A stretch of DNA of 47,370 bases from Bacteroidetes bacterium HGW-Bacteroidetes-21. GTDB taxonomy: Bacteria > Bacteroidota > Bacteroidia > Bacteroidales > GWA2-32-17. The translations under genes and the position numbers were made by a program. The stretch is taken from contig PHDH01000003.1 of NCBI GenBank assembly GCA_002840935.1, forward strand, positions 1,617-48,986, given 5' to 3'. Position 1 is the first letter of the stretch. The number at the start of each line of letters is the position of its first letter. This document shows, piece after piece, positions 40,338-47,370 of this stretch. The notes beneath the pieces were generated by a model that did not search any database, was not told the DNA's origin, and saw only the letters and a program-made list of their open reading frames with translations.

Positions 40338-41020
40338 AAGCATCTCTTTTCATCGGACTTCTTTTAATTACATTGATTTCCTGTAAAAAGGAAAACAGTG
40401 ATTATGTTGTGCCAGATGCAGGCTATGATTATTTCCCGCTGGTTACAGGTACTGTGAATTACTACTTTGTGGAATCAATAACTATAGATAAACCTTCAAC
40501 CTATTTTGATACGGTTAGGTATTATCTTAAAATTGTGATAGACACGTCGTTTGTTGACGATGAGGGGAATACGGTTTTTCCGGTTAAACGATATACGTCG
40601 TCATCCTTATCAGGAAACTGGGTCATTGCCGATGTTTGGTATGCCTTTTCGAATGCAGCTATGTCTGTCATGACAGAAGAGAACATGAAATACGTAAAAA
40701 TCAGGTATTCTGTCGAAAAAGCCAAAAAATGGGATGGGAATGTCTACAATATTTCCGACGAACAGACTTATTCAATTTCCTCAGTAGATGTTCCTTATTC
40801 TTTAAATAGCTTAAGTTATGATTCTGTTTTGACAGTGGTTCATGAGGAATATGAAACGCTTATCAATAAATATTTTACGTACGAGAAATACGCAAAATTT
40901 AAGGGATTAATTGAATATTACAGCCTGAATATTGTATATGCTGAAACAAATTATACTGTTCCCATTGAAGAACGAATACTAAGGGGAACCATTTTTAGAA
41001 TGGAGAGAGTTGCGAACTAA
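40334..41020 (+). CDS. Lipoprotein of unknown function
   Basis: The 228-residue product has a clear lipoprotein signal (MKASLFIGLLLITLISC) followed by KKENSDYVVPDAG. The body is beta-rich (YDYFPLVTGTVNYYFVESIT, YYLKIVIDTSFVDDEGNTVF, YAFSNAAMSVMTEENMKYVK) with Tyr/Asp-rich strands. I cannot assign a family; the YDYFPLxxG opening recurs in unnamed Bacteroidota lipoproteins as far as I recall. The ATG overlaps the mnmA stop by four bases (ATGA), so it is translationally coupled to mnmA. Convergence with the next minus-strand gene is tight (eight bases). Nothing suggests a role in tRNA modification. Confidence 0.75.
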   Translation: MKASLFIGLLLITLISCKKENSDYVVPDAGYDYFPLVTGTVNYYFVESITIDKPSTYFDTVRYYLKIVIDTSFVDDEGNTVFPVKRYTSSSLSGNWVIADVWYAFSNAAMSVMTEENMKYVKIRYSVEKAKKWDGNVYNISDEQTYSISSVDVPYSLNSLSYDSVLTVVHEEYETLINKYFTYEKYAKFKGLIEYYSLNIVYAETNYTVPIEERILRGTIFRMERVAN

Positions 41021-41028
41021 GACCGGGT

Positions 41029-41625
41029 TTAGAATCCCAATTTTTCAGAAACTTTATTTATTACCATCATGGCTACGCAGCCTTTGTATTCTGTGGCGTT
41101 GAGTGTGATAGTAACAGTCAGATTCATGGTTTCTGCCGGAGTAAATTCGTAATACATTTTGGGGGCGTATTGGGCATTATATGCTTCTGTTTCCATTTTT
41201 TGTATTTCGAGTTTCAGATTATCAATGTCGCCACTGATTTTAATTTTATTTTTATTCCCTTTTATCGTCAGCTTTTGTTTTTCGAGAGACAATAGAAACT
41301 CCTTTTTTGCAGCTACATCTTTGGCCGCTTTGTTGCTTCCATAGGAATAATATTCATTACCGTTTTCATCTGTTATAGAAAAAGTAAGTTGTTTTAAAAT
41401 ATTGGAGGATGTGGAAAAGCTAATCTTATAGTCTTTGCCTTCCTGACAAACAATGTTTATCTGACTTGTTTTTCCTGCAACAAATAATCCACTACGCGAT
41501 TGATTGTCGAATTTCCAAGGGTATCTAACGCCACCACGGGCGTTGGTAAGAAATTCGCCACAATTTTGCGCCATAGTAAGACTGCCGATAAGTCCTGTGA
41601 ATAGTATTAATATGATTGTTTTCAT
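41029..41625 (-). CDS. Secreted protein of unknown function
   Basis: The 198-residue product has a signal peptide (MKTIILILFTGLIGSLTMAQ) and a mature N-terminus NCGEFLTNARGGVRYPWKFD. The next part looks like a beta-sandwich (SGLFVAGKTSQINIVCQEGK, YKISFSTSSNILKQLTFSIT, DENGNEYYSYGSN), then a Lys-rich segment and a second strand set ending MNLTVTITLNATEYKGC. Two cysteines flank the first domain and could pair. I do not recognise the family; the overall pattern resembles small periplasmic proteins that bind or fold beside lipoproteins. It is followed (in transcription) by nothing on its strand before mnmA's partner converges. It lies 12 bases downstream of the next lipoprotein gene, probably the same transcript. 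Confidence 0.72.
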   Translation of the reverse strand: MKTIILILFTGLIGSLTMAQNCGEFLTNARGGVRYPWKFDNQSRSGLFVAGKTSQINIVCQEGKDYKISFSTSSNILKQLTFSITDENGNEYYSYGSNKAAKDVAAKKEFLLSLEKQKLTIKGNKNKIKISGDIDNLKLEIQKMETEAYNAQYAPKMYYEFTPAETMNLTVTITLNATEYKGCVAMMVINKVSEKLGF

Positions 41626-41636
41626 AATGTTTCAGA

Positions 41637-42509
41637 TTAAGATTGTTCAACAAAATATTTGCGAAGTGCTTCAATTTCTGTCTTGAATTTTTCTAAAGAA
41701 GTCTTTTCTATTTTCCATTTGCCTGAGGTGCCAATTACGTTTTTGGTAGTGTCTTTGGCTACGGTTGATTCTTCTTTGGTCAGACCAATATAGAAACTAT
41801 CGAGTGTAATGGTTTTATCCATGATGGTTTTTACTTCTGCATCATTTTCAAAACGTTCCATATTTTTTATGATGTTATTGAAAGTAACTTTCTGTCCAGC
41901 AATTTTTTGTAGTACAGGATCGTTGGCGTTGAAATTTTTAAGGTCGATGAGGTTCAGGGAGATATACATGGTCTCTATCCAGCCTGCAGTCATTATTATT
42001 GCCAGTGATTTTCCTGCGCCGGATTCTTCAAGACTTTGAATGACATTATAAAACGACTCGTCTGAAATTTTTCTCAGAGAATCTGTGTTTTCAGAATTCT
42101 CTTCAATTTTCTTCATGGTTTGTTCGGGAATAGAAGAAGACAATCCAAGTTGATCAGCCATTTCGCGTACTTTAGCAAAATATCTGACAGCCGTTTTCAT
42201 TTCTCCAAAACTATTGAGATAAGCCATATCGGCAACATACAGACCCATATTGACTTCCTTGGCTAAGCGACTGGTGAATTGTGCTTTTTCGTCACGCGTC
42301 AAACCTTGTTTAAACCTTAAATTTTTATTTGTAAGAAGTGAGAAGAACTCATCCGGTGAAGGAACCTGATATACCACTTCATTCATCATTTCGGTCGAAT
42401 CAATGTCCACTTCGATAGTGTCGGAAACGTTATCCTTATTTGTTTCTGTAGTGTTTGAACACGACCAGAAAAGTAAGGATGACAAAAAGAATAAAATCAA
42501 ATACTTCAT
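41637..42509 (-). CDS. Helical lipoprotein of unknown function
   Basis: From the ATG at 42509 the product is 290 residues, with a lipoprotein signal (MKYLILFFLSSLLFWSC) and a mature start SNTTETNKDNVSD. The frame extends 17 codons upstream but without signal-peptide sense. The mature part is mostly alpha-helical (VPSPDEFFSLLTNKNLRFKQ, AKEVNMGLYVADMAYLNSFG, EMKTAVRYFAKVREMADQLG), unlike most neighbours. I know this pattern as a widespread unnamed Bacteroidota lipoprotein, but I cannot name a function. It follows the BatA/VWA gene by 102 bases on the same strand and precedes the secreted beta protein by 11. Both distances would allow one transcript. Confidence 0.75.
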   Translation of the reverse strand: MKYLILFFLSSLLFWSCSNTTETNKDNVSDTIEVDIDSTEMMNEVVYQVPSPDEFFSLLTNKNLRFKQGLTRDEKAQFTSRLAKEVNMGLYVADMAYLNSFGEMKTAVRYFAKVREMADQLGLSSSIPEQTMKKIEENSENTDSLRKISDESFYNVIQSLEESGAGKSLAIIMTAGWIETMYISLNLIDLKNFNANDPVLQKIAGQKVTFNNIIKNMERFENDAEVKTIMDKTITLDSFYIGLTKEESTVAKDTTKNVIGTSGKWKIEKTSLEKFKTEIEALRKYFVEQS

Positions 42510-42611
42510 TTTGTAGGAATTAATTATTTCGGTCAAAATTAAAAAAAAAACACACATCAAAAAAAAATATGTTTGACGTGATAGTATTTTATCGCAAATT
42601 AATAGGAATAA

Positions 42612-44627
42612 TTATAATTTTCTTAGCAACAAAACTTCGGTCAAAAGTAAGAGGAGCGATGCCAGCATGAAGTAATACCAAAGCTTTACACCTTCACTCA
42701 GTGACTGAATTTCGTGTGTCAGGGCAGATCCTTCTTTTCCAGAAAGCTGGTATTGTTTTATTTCGTTTGATTTAAAAATGGAGTCAATTTGTCCAGGATT
42801 AAATAATTTATTGTCTGATTCTTCACGACCAGAGTTGATAGAAAAACCTCCCACAACAACTTGATCTGAAATACAATCATAGTTGCCGGGTTCCAGATTT
42901 CCTGCGTCGGGGAATATGCGGAGTTCCTTGCCATTAAAAGTCTGTGCAGGTATTGAAACGGAGCCTGTTTTAATATTTCGGATTTCAACGGGCTTTTCGG
43001 AGAGTCGGATGTCCTTAATCGAGACAAACTCGTGATTGCTGATATATAACGGGACTATCTGCTGACTATATAAGGCGATATTATACAAAAAGGGAATGAA
43101 GAGGGGGTCGGTAGCAAATGAACTTCCCATATCTCGTAATGGGAAGGCCAGTGTGAAAAGTTTACCCTGACCTAGACTCGTCTCAGTGATTAATGCCCGC
43201 CCCGAAATGTCAGACACCATGGATTGGGTGTTTAGTCCAAACCGCAGCAATAATGCAGGTTTTACAGAAGGTAGCCTGGTTTGTTCCGTCTTTTTTAAGA
43301 TGCTATTTTTAAATACCAACGATTTTTCGTTAAAACTGTACATCGATTTTTTAGCGGTATCACTGCCTTCTACCACTATCCCATAGTCGGTTAAAAAGGA
43401 ATTTGCCAGTTCAACATTTAAAGGAAGAGACGGAATGAAAAGGACATTGCCACCTCCTTCGATAAATGATTTTATTTCCTGACGGAAACCATCCGAAATT
43501 TCTGTTGCCTCGTTAAGAATAATCAGATTTTGCTGACGTAGCACCCCATAATCAGTCTGCCTGTATGAAAAACTCTGAAATCTGAAAACAGAATCGCTGC
43601 TGTAAAAAGTACTGATGTAGGGTGGAGCTTCTTTATCCTGAATACAGCAAACAGAAATTTTATCAGTTATACGATAGGTGAAAAATAAACTATTATCATA
43701 GGTCACCGGATGATCAATGGTCTCAATTCGGCCATGCACAAGCCCTGATTTGCCCGAAGTAAACCCAATGGTTTGTGATGTGATGCCATCTTTTTCGACA
43801 GAGAATGAAGCTACAGAAATCAGCGAGTCCTTTTCGTATAACTGAAGTGGAATATTCTGATAGCTTTCGCCCGAATGATTGTGAATGCTGGCTTTCATCT
43901 CTTCGGCATTATTGGGCAGGTGTCCGGGATAGTCGAAGCTACAGGAGTCGAGACTGATATTGTTAAAGTATGTGGCTTTTAAAGGAAGAGTGATAAAGGT
44001 AATGTTAGTGTCGTTCAGTTGAAAAGGCAGGATGTCTTTTTGCTGAAAATCGCTGATAAGATACATTTCCCCGATTTTTACCTTATTCTGTAAGGCAATG
44101 TCTTTGGCCCGGTTTAATATGGCATCCATCGTATTGCTTGATCTGTAAGGTGCAATAGAAGGGATGACTTCCCTGGCTTTATCCTTAGAAATAATAGTTC
44201 CCGACCAAGGGGCAAAATCGTGACTTATGACAAGAAAGCGTGTGCCGGGTCCGAAAGCATCGACAATGTTAAGCGCATCATTTTTTGCTTCCTCCAACAA
44301 ACTCCCTTTTTCGCCGGGCGCCTGCATGCTGAAAGAATTATCAATAAAAATGGAAATGATTTTCTGTTCACCGTTGTTTTTAATCTGTCCCGGGAAATAA
44401 GGTTGCGAAAAGGCCATTACCAGAGCGATGACAGTAAGAATACGGCAAAGGAGTATTAGTAAGTGTTTTACTTTTGACCGAGAACGGGTTTCGAGTGTGG
44501 CATCGCGTAAGAATCGCAAATTGCTGAAGTAGACAATGCGGAATTTTCTGAAACGGAATAAATGTATAATGATAGGAATGGAGACAAGAGAAAGAAAAAA
44601 CAAGAAACCGGGGAAAAGAAAAGCCAT
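42612..44627 (-). CDS. BatA/VWA-domain membrane protein
   Basis: The 671-residue protein begins MAFLFPGFLFFLSLVSIPII with IHLFRFRKFRIVYFSNLRFL, the N-terminal double-helix BatA domain of Bacteroidota. A second helix (about 53-73) follows, then a von Willebrand factor A domain at about 90-250. The MIDAS motif DNSFS is complete at residues 96-100. A large extracytoplasmic region includes a GATase-like segment (LIILNEATEISDG, FIEGGGNVLFIPSLPLN), and a final helix lies near the C-terminus (LWYYFMLASLLLLLTEVLLL). Bat proteins are linked to envelope stress and aerotolerance in Bacteroides. A MoxR ATPase, DUF58 gene and batB/C/D are not in the window. The frame extends to a TTG at 44642; the ATG at 44627 is preferred. 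Confidence 0.85.
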   Translation of the reverse strand: MAFLFPGFLFFLSLVSIPIIIHLFRFRKFRIVYFSNLRFLRDATLETRSRSKVKHLLILLCRILTVIALVMAFSQPYFPGQIKNNGEQKIISIFIDNSFSMQAPGEKGSLLEEAKNDALNIVDAFGPGTRFLVISHDFAPWSGTIISKDKAREVIPSIAPYRSSNTMDAILNRAKDIALQNKVKIGEMYLISDFQQKDILPFQLNDTNITFITLPLKATYFNNISLDSCSFDYPGHLPNNAEEMKASIHNHSGESYQNIPLQLYEKDSLISVASFSVEKDGITSQTIGFTSGKSGLVHGRIETIDHPVTYDNSLFFTYRITDKISVCCIQDKEAPPYISTFYSSDSVFRFQSFSYRQTDYGVLRQQNLIILNEATEISDGFRQEIKSFIEGGGNVLFIPSLPLNVELANSFLTDYGIVVEGSDTAKKSMYSFNEKSLVFKNSILKKTEQTRLPSVKPALLLRFGLNTQSMVSDISGRALITETSLGQGKLFTLAFPLRDMGSSFATDPLFIPFLYNIALYSQQIVPLYISNHEFVSIKDIRLSEKPVEIRNIKTGSVSIPAQTFNGKELRIFPDAGNLEPGNYDCISDQVVVGGFSINSGREESDNKLFNPGQIDSIFKSNEIKQYQLSGKEGSALTHEIQSLSEGVKLWYYFMLASLLLLLTEVLLLRKL

Positions 44628-44845
44628 AAATGTTTTTTGCAAACCTAGTCAATTTTTTTCGAAATTTCAGGCATTAATTTTTTCGGGGAGGGAAAGTGCT
44701 TGATAGTGTAAATATCAGTTTTTTAACATGATAAATGAAAGAGAACGAAATTGTTTGAATTATTTAACGGTTTTTATGCTACTAAAATTTTAAACAATGA
44801 AGGAGAGGGTGAAAGTGCGCCACATTGAAAAATTGATGTTTTATG

Positions 44846-44875
44846 TTTGATTTTTGTTCATTAAGAGTAAATTTG
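44846..44875 (+). promoter_or_regulatory. Promoter for the lipocalin-like lipoprotein gene
   Basis: TTTG (44846-44849), 18-base spacer, TAAATTTG (44868-44875): both elements match the Bacteroidota consensus. The rest of the 273-base gap 44643-44915 between the BatA and lipoprotein starts holds no credible gene. A 17-codon frame at 44797 was rejected. Confidence 0.55.
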
Positions 44876-44915
44876 TTTCAATTGAAATTTAATTTATCTA
44901 ACAAAAACTGACTTT

Positions 44916-45368
44916 ATGAAAACTATGATTTTTGTCTTTGCCATGGCCACTTTTTTTCTTTTTTCATGTAATCAGCCCTCAGAAAATACTACTGAAACAA
45001 AAGATTCTTTATTAGAAGTACATGAAAGTTTTTCCGAAGAAACGCCTGAAAATACAGCAGTTGATTATCAAACTGCCATTATTGGAAAGTGGGAGTATGA
45101 AGAAACTCAAATGACAATTGGAGATCAAACTACGAATATCAAAGCCATGTATCATTGGTCGCTTGAATTTAAGACTGATGGTAATTTTCACGAAGAGAAT
45201 CAGTTTGCCGAAGGGGATGAAATTACTACACTTGATAATACTTATACCATTAAAGACAATTTTCTCCAGCGTACAGGGGCTATCGAAGTCACTATTATTG
45301 AGTTGACAAAAGACCAACTGGTTATTGAGTCTTTATCCGCTAAAATGGTTTTCAACAGAGTGAAATAA
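44916..45368 (+). CDS. Small lipocalin-like lipoprotein
   Basis: The 150-residue product has a lipoprotein signal (MKTMIFVFAMATFFLFSC) and a Ser/Thr/Glu-rich spacer of about 40 residues. A small barrel domain follows: AIIGKWEYEETQMTIGDQTT, YHWSLEFKTDGNFHEENQFA, TLDNTYTIKDNFLQRTG and IELTKDQLVIESLSAKMVF. The IIGKWEYE... FKTDGNF...Y.I..N.L pattern matches the lipocalin-like DUF domains frequent in Bacteroidota. Its ligand is unknown. It stands alone with a good promoter. The gene at 3140 encodes a comparable small GTW-type barrel, but the two are not obviously close relatives. Confidence 0.78.
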   Translation: MKTMIFVFAMATFFLFSCNQPSENTTETKDSLLEVHESFSEETPENTAVDYQTAIIGKWEYEETQMTIGDQTTNIKAMYHWSLEFKTDGNFHEENQFAEGDEITTLDNTYTIKDNFLQRTGAIEVTIIELTKDQLVIESLSAKMVFNRVK

Positions 45369-45484
45369 TTCTTTAATGCTTTTATAGATTGCTTATCTGG
45401 CTATAGTCTAGGAACCATTTATTGCAATAAAAGTTAAAAAAGTTATTTGTTTTTCTCTAATGAGAGAAGCCTCATTTTTTTCAT

Positions 45485-45492
45485 TATTTTTG
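45485..45492 (+). promoter_or_regulatory. -7 box (TATTTTTG) for the VOC gene
   Basis: This is an exact TAnnTTTG match 14 bases before the ATG. The nearest TTG upstream (45447) is too distant to serve as its -33 partner. Confidence 0.35.
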
Positions 45493-45506
45493 CAGCAAAT
45501 AAGGTT

Positions 45507-45890
45507 ATGATAAGACACATTGGATTAAATATTAATGAGGAAAGTGAACTCAGCGATTTTTATGATAAAATTCTTGGGTTTTCGGTCACCGAACAGTTTA
45601 CTGTTCATAAAGAGAGATGCCGTCAGATTTTTAAAACAGAAAAAGAATTTACCGTTTATCGTCTTGAAAAATTTGGTCTGGAACTCGAATTGTTTTTGAC
45701 AGATCAACTCAATCATCATAATTTTCAGCATTTGTGTCTGGAATACTGGAAAGTGGGTGAAATATTCGAGAAAGCAAAGAAAGCGGGATATTCTACCACT
45801 ACTTTTGTTAAGGATAATGGCCGCAATGCCTTTTTTATTCATGATAAAGCAGGGAACTTATTCGAACTCAAAGAAATTAACCATATTTGA
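45507..45890 (+). CDS. VOC (glyoxalase/bleomycin-resistance fold) protein
   Basis: The 127-residue product is a single vicinal-oxygen-chelate domain made of two beta-alpha-beta-beta-beta modules. MIRHIGLNINEESELSDFYD with His4 as the first expected metal ligand begins module one, which ends LELELFLTDQ. Module two has HNFQHLCLEYWKVGEIFEKA and closes GNAFFIHDKAGNLFELKEI-like, with Glu in NLFELKE as the last ligand. Function within this superfamily (isomerase, lyase, dioxygenase or drug binder) cannot be predicted. The frame extends to a TTG at 45447, but the ATG at 45507 matches the domain start and follows a -7 box. It stands alone. Confidence 0.82.
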   Translation: MIRHIGLNINEESELSDFYDKILGFSVTEQFTVHKERCRQIFKTEKEFTVYRLEKFGLELELFLTDQLNHHNFQHLCLEYWKVGEIFEKAKKAGYSTTTFVKDNGRNAFFIHDKAGNLFELKEINHI

Positions 45891-45938
45891 AAAATAAAGT
45901 TTAAATAATTTCGTTTTGAAAAATCAACGATTAAAATA

Positions 45939-47370
45939 ATGACCCGTTTTATTCTCATATTTTTGGTTTTTGTACCCGGACTCCTTTTTTCGCAGGAATG
46001 GTCAAAACCTACCAAAAAGGCTGATCTGGTATATGATACCAGAGAGTACTTTAAAGCATATAATTTGTATAAGGCTTCTTATAAGGAAGCTCCATCCAAA
46101 ACTGAAAAAAGTTATATCTCTTTTCAGATGGCGATGTGCCTTAAGTTTATGAATCAAACCGTGAAAGCCGAGTCTGCTTTTCTCAGAGCCATATCCCGCA
46201 ATTATTCTGATCCTATCGTGTATTTCTATTATGCCGAAATGTTGAAGAAGAATACCAAGTACACCGAAGCTGCCCAGAATTACGAAGAATATAGCAAACG
46301 AGTGCCTGATGATCCGAGAGGTACCGAAGCGGCTGTGGGTTGTCGTATGGCTGCCGAATGGCTTGCCAATCCTACGCGCTATGTTATTGAAAACCGAAAA
46401 GAGATTAACAGTAAGGAATCTGAGTTTGCCGCTATTTATGCCTCGCCCGATTACGAAACGATATACTTTACTTCTACCCGTACAGGTTTTCATGGTAATA
46501 AAATTAATCCCGTTACCGGTGAGAATTATTCTGATATTTTCGAAACTACCAAGGATAGAAGAGGGGATTGGAGTAAGCCCGAAGCACTCAACGATACCGT
46601 GAACTCTGTCAATGATGATGGTACACCTGCTTTTGGGGGCGATAATTACAATAGTTTATTTTTTACCCGTTGTAAAATCGTTCGGGGGATGAAACTGGGA
46701 TGCCAGATTTATGTAGCACGCCGTCAGGCTGGCGACGATTGGCTCAATGTGGATTATCTTCCCATTGCTACTGATAGTATTTCTGTTGCGCATCCAACCA
46801 TTTCCAAAGATGGCTTGACAATGTATTTTGTTTCTGATATGCCTGGAGGTTTTGGCGGTAACGATATTTATATGACCACTCGTAAATCGAAATCGGCTAC
46901 TAAATGGGAAACGCCGGTGAATATGGGCATGGACATCAATTCAGCAGGAAATGAGTTATATCCTTTTATTCGAGAAAACGGAATTCTTTATTTTTCGTCC
47001 GATTACCATCCTGGTATGGGGGGACTTGATATTTTTAAAGCGACGAAAAATGAAGACGATCGCTGGGTAGTTGAGAATATGCGTTACCCAATAAATTCAC
47101 CTGCCGATGACTTTGCTATTGTTTATAAAGGAAACAACGAAGAAGGTCTCTTTTCTTCAACTCGTAAAGCCGAAGGTTCACGTGGGAAAGACGATATTTA
47201 TTCCTTTTTATTGCCTGCCATGGAGTTTATCCTCGAAGGTAAAATTGTGGACGATATGACCGAAAAACCTATCGCTAAAGCTCGTATCAAAATTATGGGT
47301 TCTGATGGCACCGATTTGGATATTACAACCAAAGAAGATGGAACTTACAGATATAAATTGAATCCACATA
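45939..47370 (+). CDS. PorE-like T9SS protein: TPR, PD40 propeller, CRD (5' part, runs off the window end)
   Basis: The open frame runs 477 codons to the window edge without a stop. It has a signal peptide (MTRFILIFLVFVPGLLFSQ) and helical TPR-like repeats at about residues 20-130 (YDTREYFKAYNLYKASYKEA). A PD40/WD40-type beta-propeller spans roughly 140-420, with repeated blades (ASPDYETIYFTSTRTG, PTISKDGLTMYFVSDMPGGF, RENGILYFSSDYHPGMGGLD). A carboxypeptidase-D regulatory-like domain then begins (LEGKIVDDMTEKPIAKARIK, about 430) and is cut. This order is that of PorE of Porphyromonas gingivalis, which ends with an OmpA-type peptidoglycan-binding domain and is needed for T9SS. The same architecture occurs in many OmpA-family proteins associated with SprF/PorP, so the PorE name is a likely but unproven call. 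Confidence 0.8.
   Translation, partial: MTRFILIFLVFVPGLLFSQEWSKPTKKADLVYDTREYFKAYNLYKASYKEAPSKTEKSYISFQMAMCLKFMNQTVKAESAFLRAISRNYSDPIVYFYYAEMLKKNTKYTEAAQNYEEYSKRVPDDPRGTEAAVGCRMAAEWLANPTRYVIENRKEINSKESEFAAIYASPDYETIYFTSTRTGFHGNKINPVTGENYSDIFETTKDRRGDWSKPEALNDTVNSVNDDGTPAFGGDNYNSLFFTRCKIVRGMKLGCQIYVARRQAGDDWLNVDYLPIATDSISVAHPTISKDGLTMYFVSDMPGGFGGNDIYMTTRKSKSATKWETPVNMGMDINSAGNELYPFIRENGILYFSSDYHPGMGGLDIFKATKNEDDRWVVENMRYPINSPADDFAIVYKGNNEEGLFSSTRKAEGSRGKDDIYSFLLPAMEFILEGKIVDDMTEKPIAKARIKIMGSDGTDLDITTKEDGTYRYKLNPH

Noticed and set aside
44797-44850. 17-codon frame (MKERVKVRHIEKLMFYV) in the 273-base gap
   Set aside because: It is too short, has no ribosome site or conservation evidence, and lies upstream of the mapped promoter elements.
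1-47370. tRNA, rRNA, insertion sequence, integrase, phage or CRISPR features
   Set aside because: I looked for cloverleaf-like segments, transposase-like frames, terminal inverted repeats and spaced direct repeats and found none convincing; a tRNA or RNA-family search would settle the RNA genes.

Overview
The window reads as a chromosomal segment of a Bacteroidota bacterium. The base composition is AT-rich and genes lack clear Shine-Dalgarno sequences. Many genes have a TAnnTTTG box, the Bacteroidota -7 element, upstream. Lipoproteins are numerous, and type IX secretion (T9SS) and gliding genes (porU, porV, porP/sprF, gldJ, a porE-like gene) are present. The set fits a Bacteroidales/Marinilabiliales-like lineage, but genus and species cannot be read from it. 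I see no rRNA, tRNA, CRISPR array, insertion sequence, phage gene or origin. No gene-free stretch exceeds 300 bases; the longest is 44643-44915 (273 bases), which holds only a promoter-like element.

Layout. 1-989: 5' part of a Na+/H+ antiporter gene (nhaD, minus strand). 1123-3553: urocanate hydratase (hutU) and a small lipoprotein. 3548-11873: a divergent T9SS region, with porU-porV-ispF on the minus strand and porP/sprF-gldJ on the plus strand, ended by a strong terminator at 11881. 11921-14803: murF, pdxH and a PfkB sugar kinase. 14886-15473: a secreted YceI protein. 15620-19067: three exported proteins (two LPP20/FlgT-like, one with DUF4476) bracketed by terminators. 19221-20156: an undecaprenyl-phosphate carrier of the DUF368/PopT family. 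20163-25530 (minus): a beta-barrel protein, a large lipoprotein, aroQ and a tRNA nucleotidyltransferase. 25633-26521: two tandem thioredoxins, one cytosolic and one membrane-anchored. 26623-35407: a polysaccharide locus (GT2, asparagine synthase-like amidotransferase, GT4, Wza-like exporter, Wzc-like tyrosine kinase) ending in an exported MEMO-AMMECR1 fusion. 35447-38366: an L,D-transpeptidase-fold protein and a TMTC-like GT-C/TPR membrane protein. 38425-41020: YwqK/MORN protein, mnmA and a lipoprotein with overlapping ends. 41029-44627 (minus): a secreted protein, a lipoprotein and a BatA/VWA membrane protein. 44916-47370: a lipoprotein, a VOC protein and the 5' part of a PorE-like gene.

How it fits together. 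Much of the window serves the cell envelope: protein export to the surface (T9SS), peptidoglycan precursor synthesis (MurF), undecaprenyl-phosphate recycling (PopT-like), isoprenoid precursors (IspF), polysaccharide synthesis and export, and murein or lipoprotein processing (YkuD fold). The best candidates for undescribed biology are the three-gene LPP20/FlgT/DUF4476 cassette, the secreted MEMO-AMMECR1 fusion in the Wza-Wzc operon, and the lipoprotein/beta-barrel pair with an eight-C homopolymer near the gene junction. All functions are inferred from recognisable motifs and gene order; no database search was possible.
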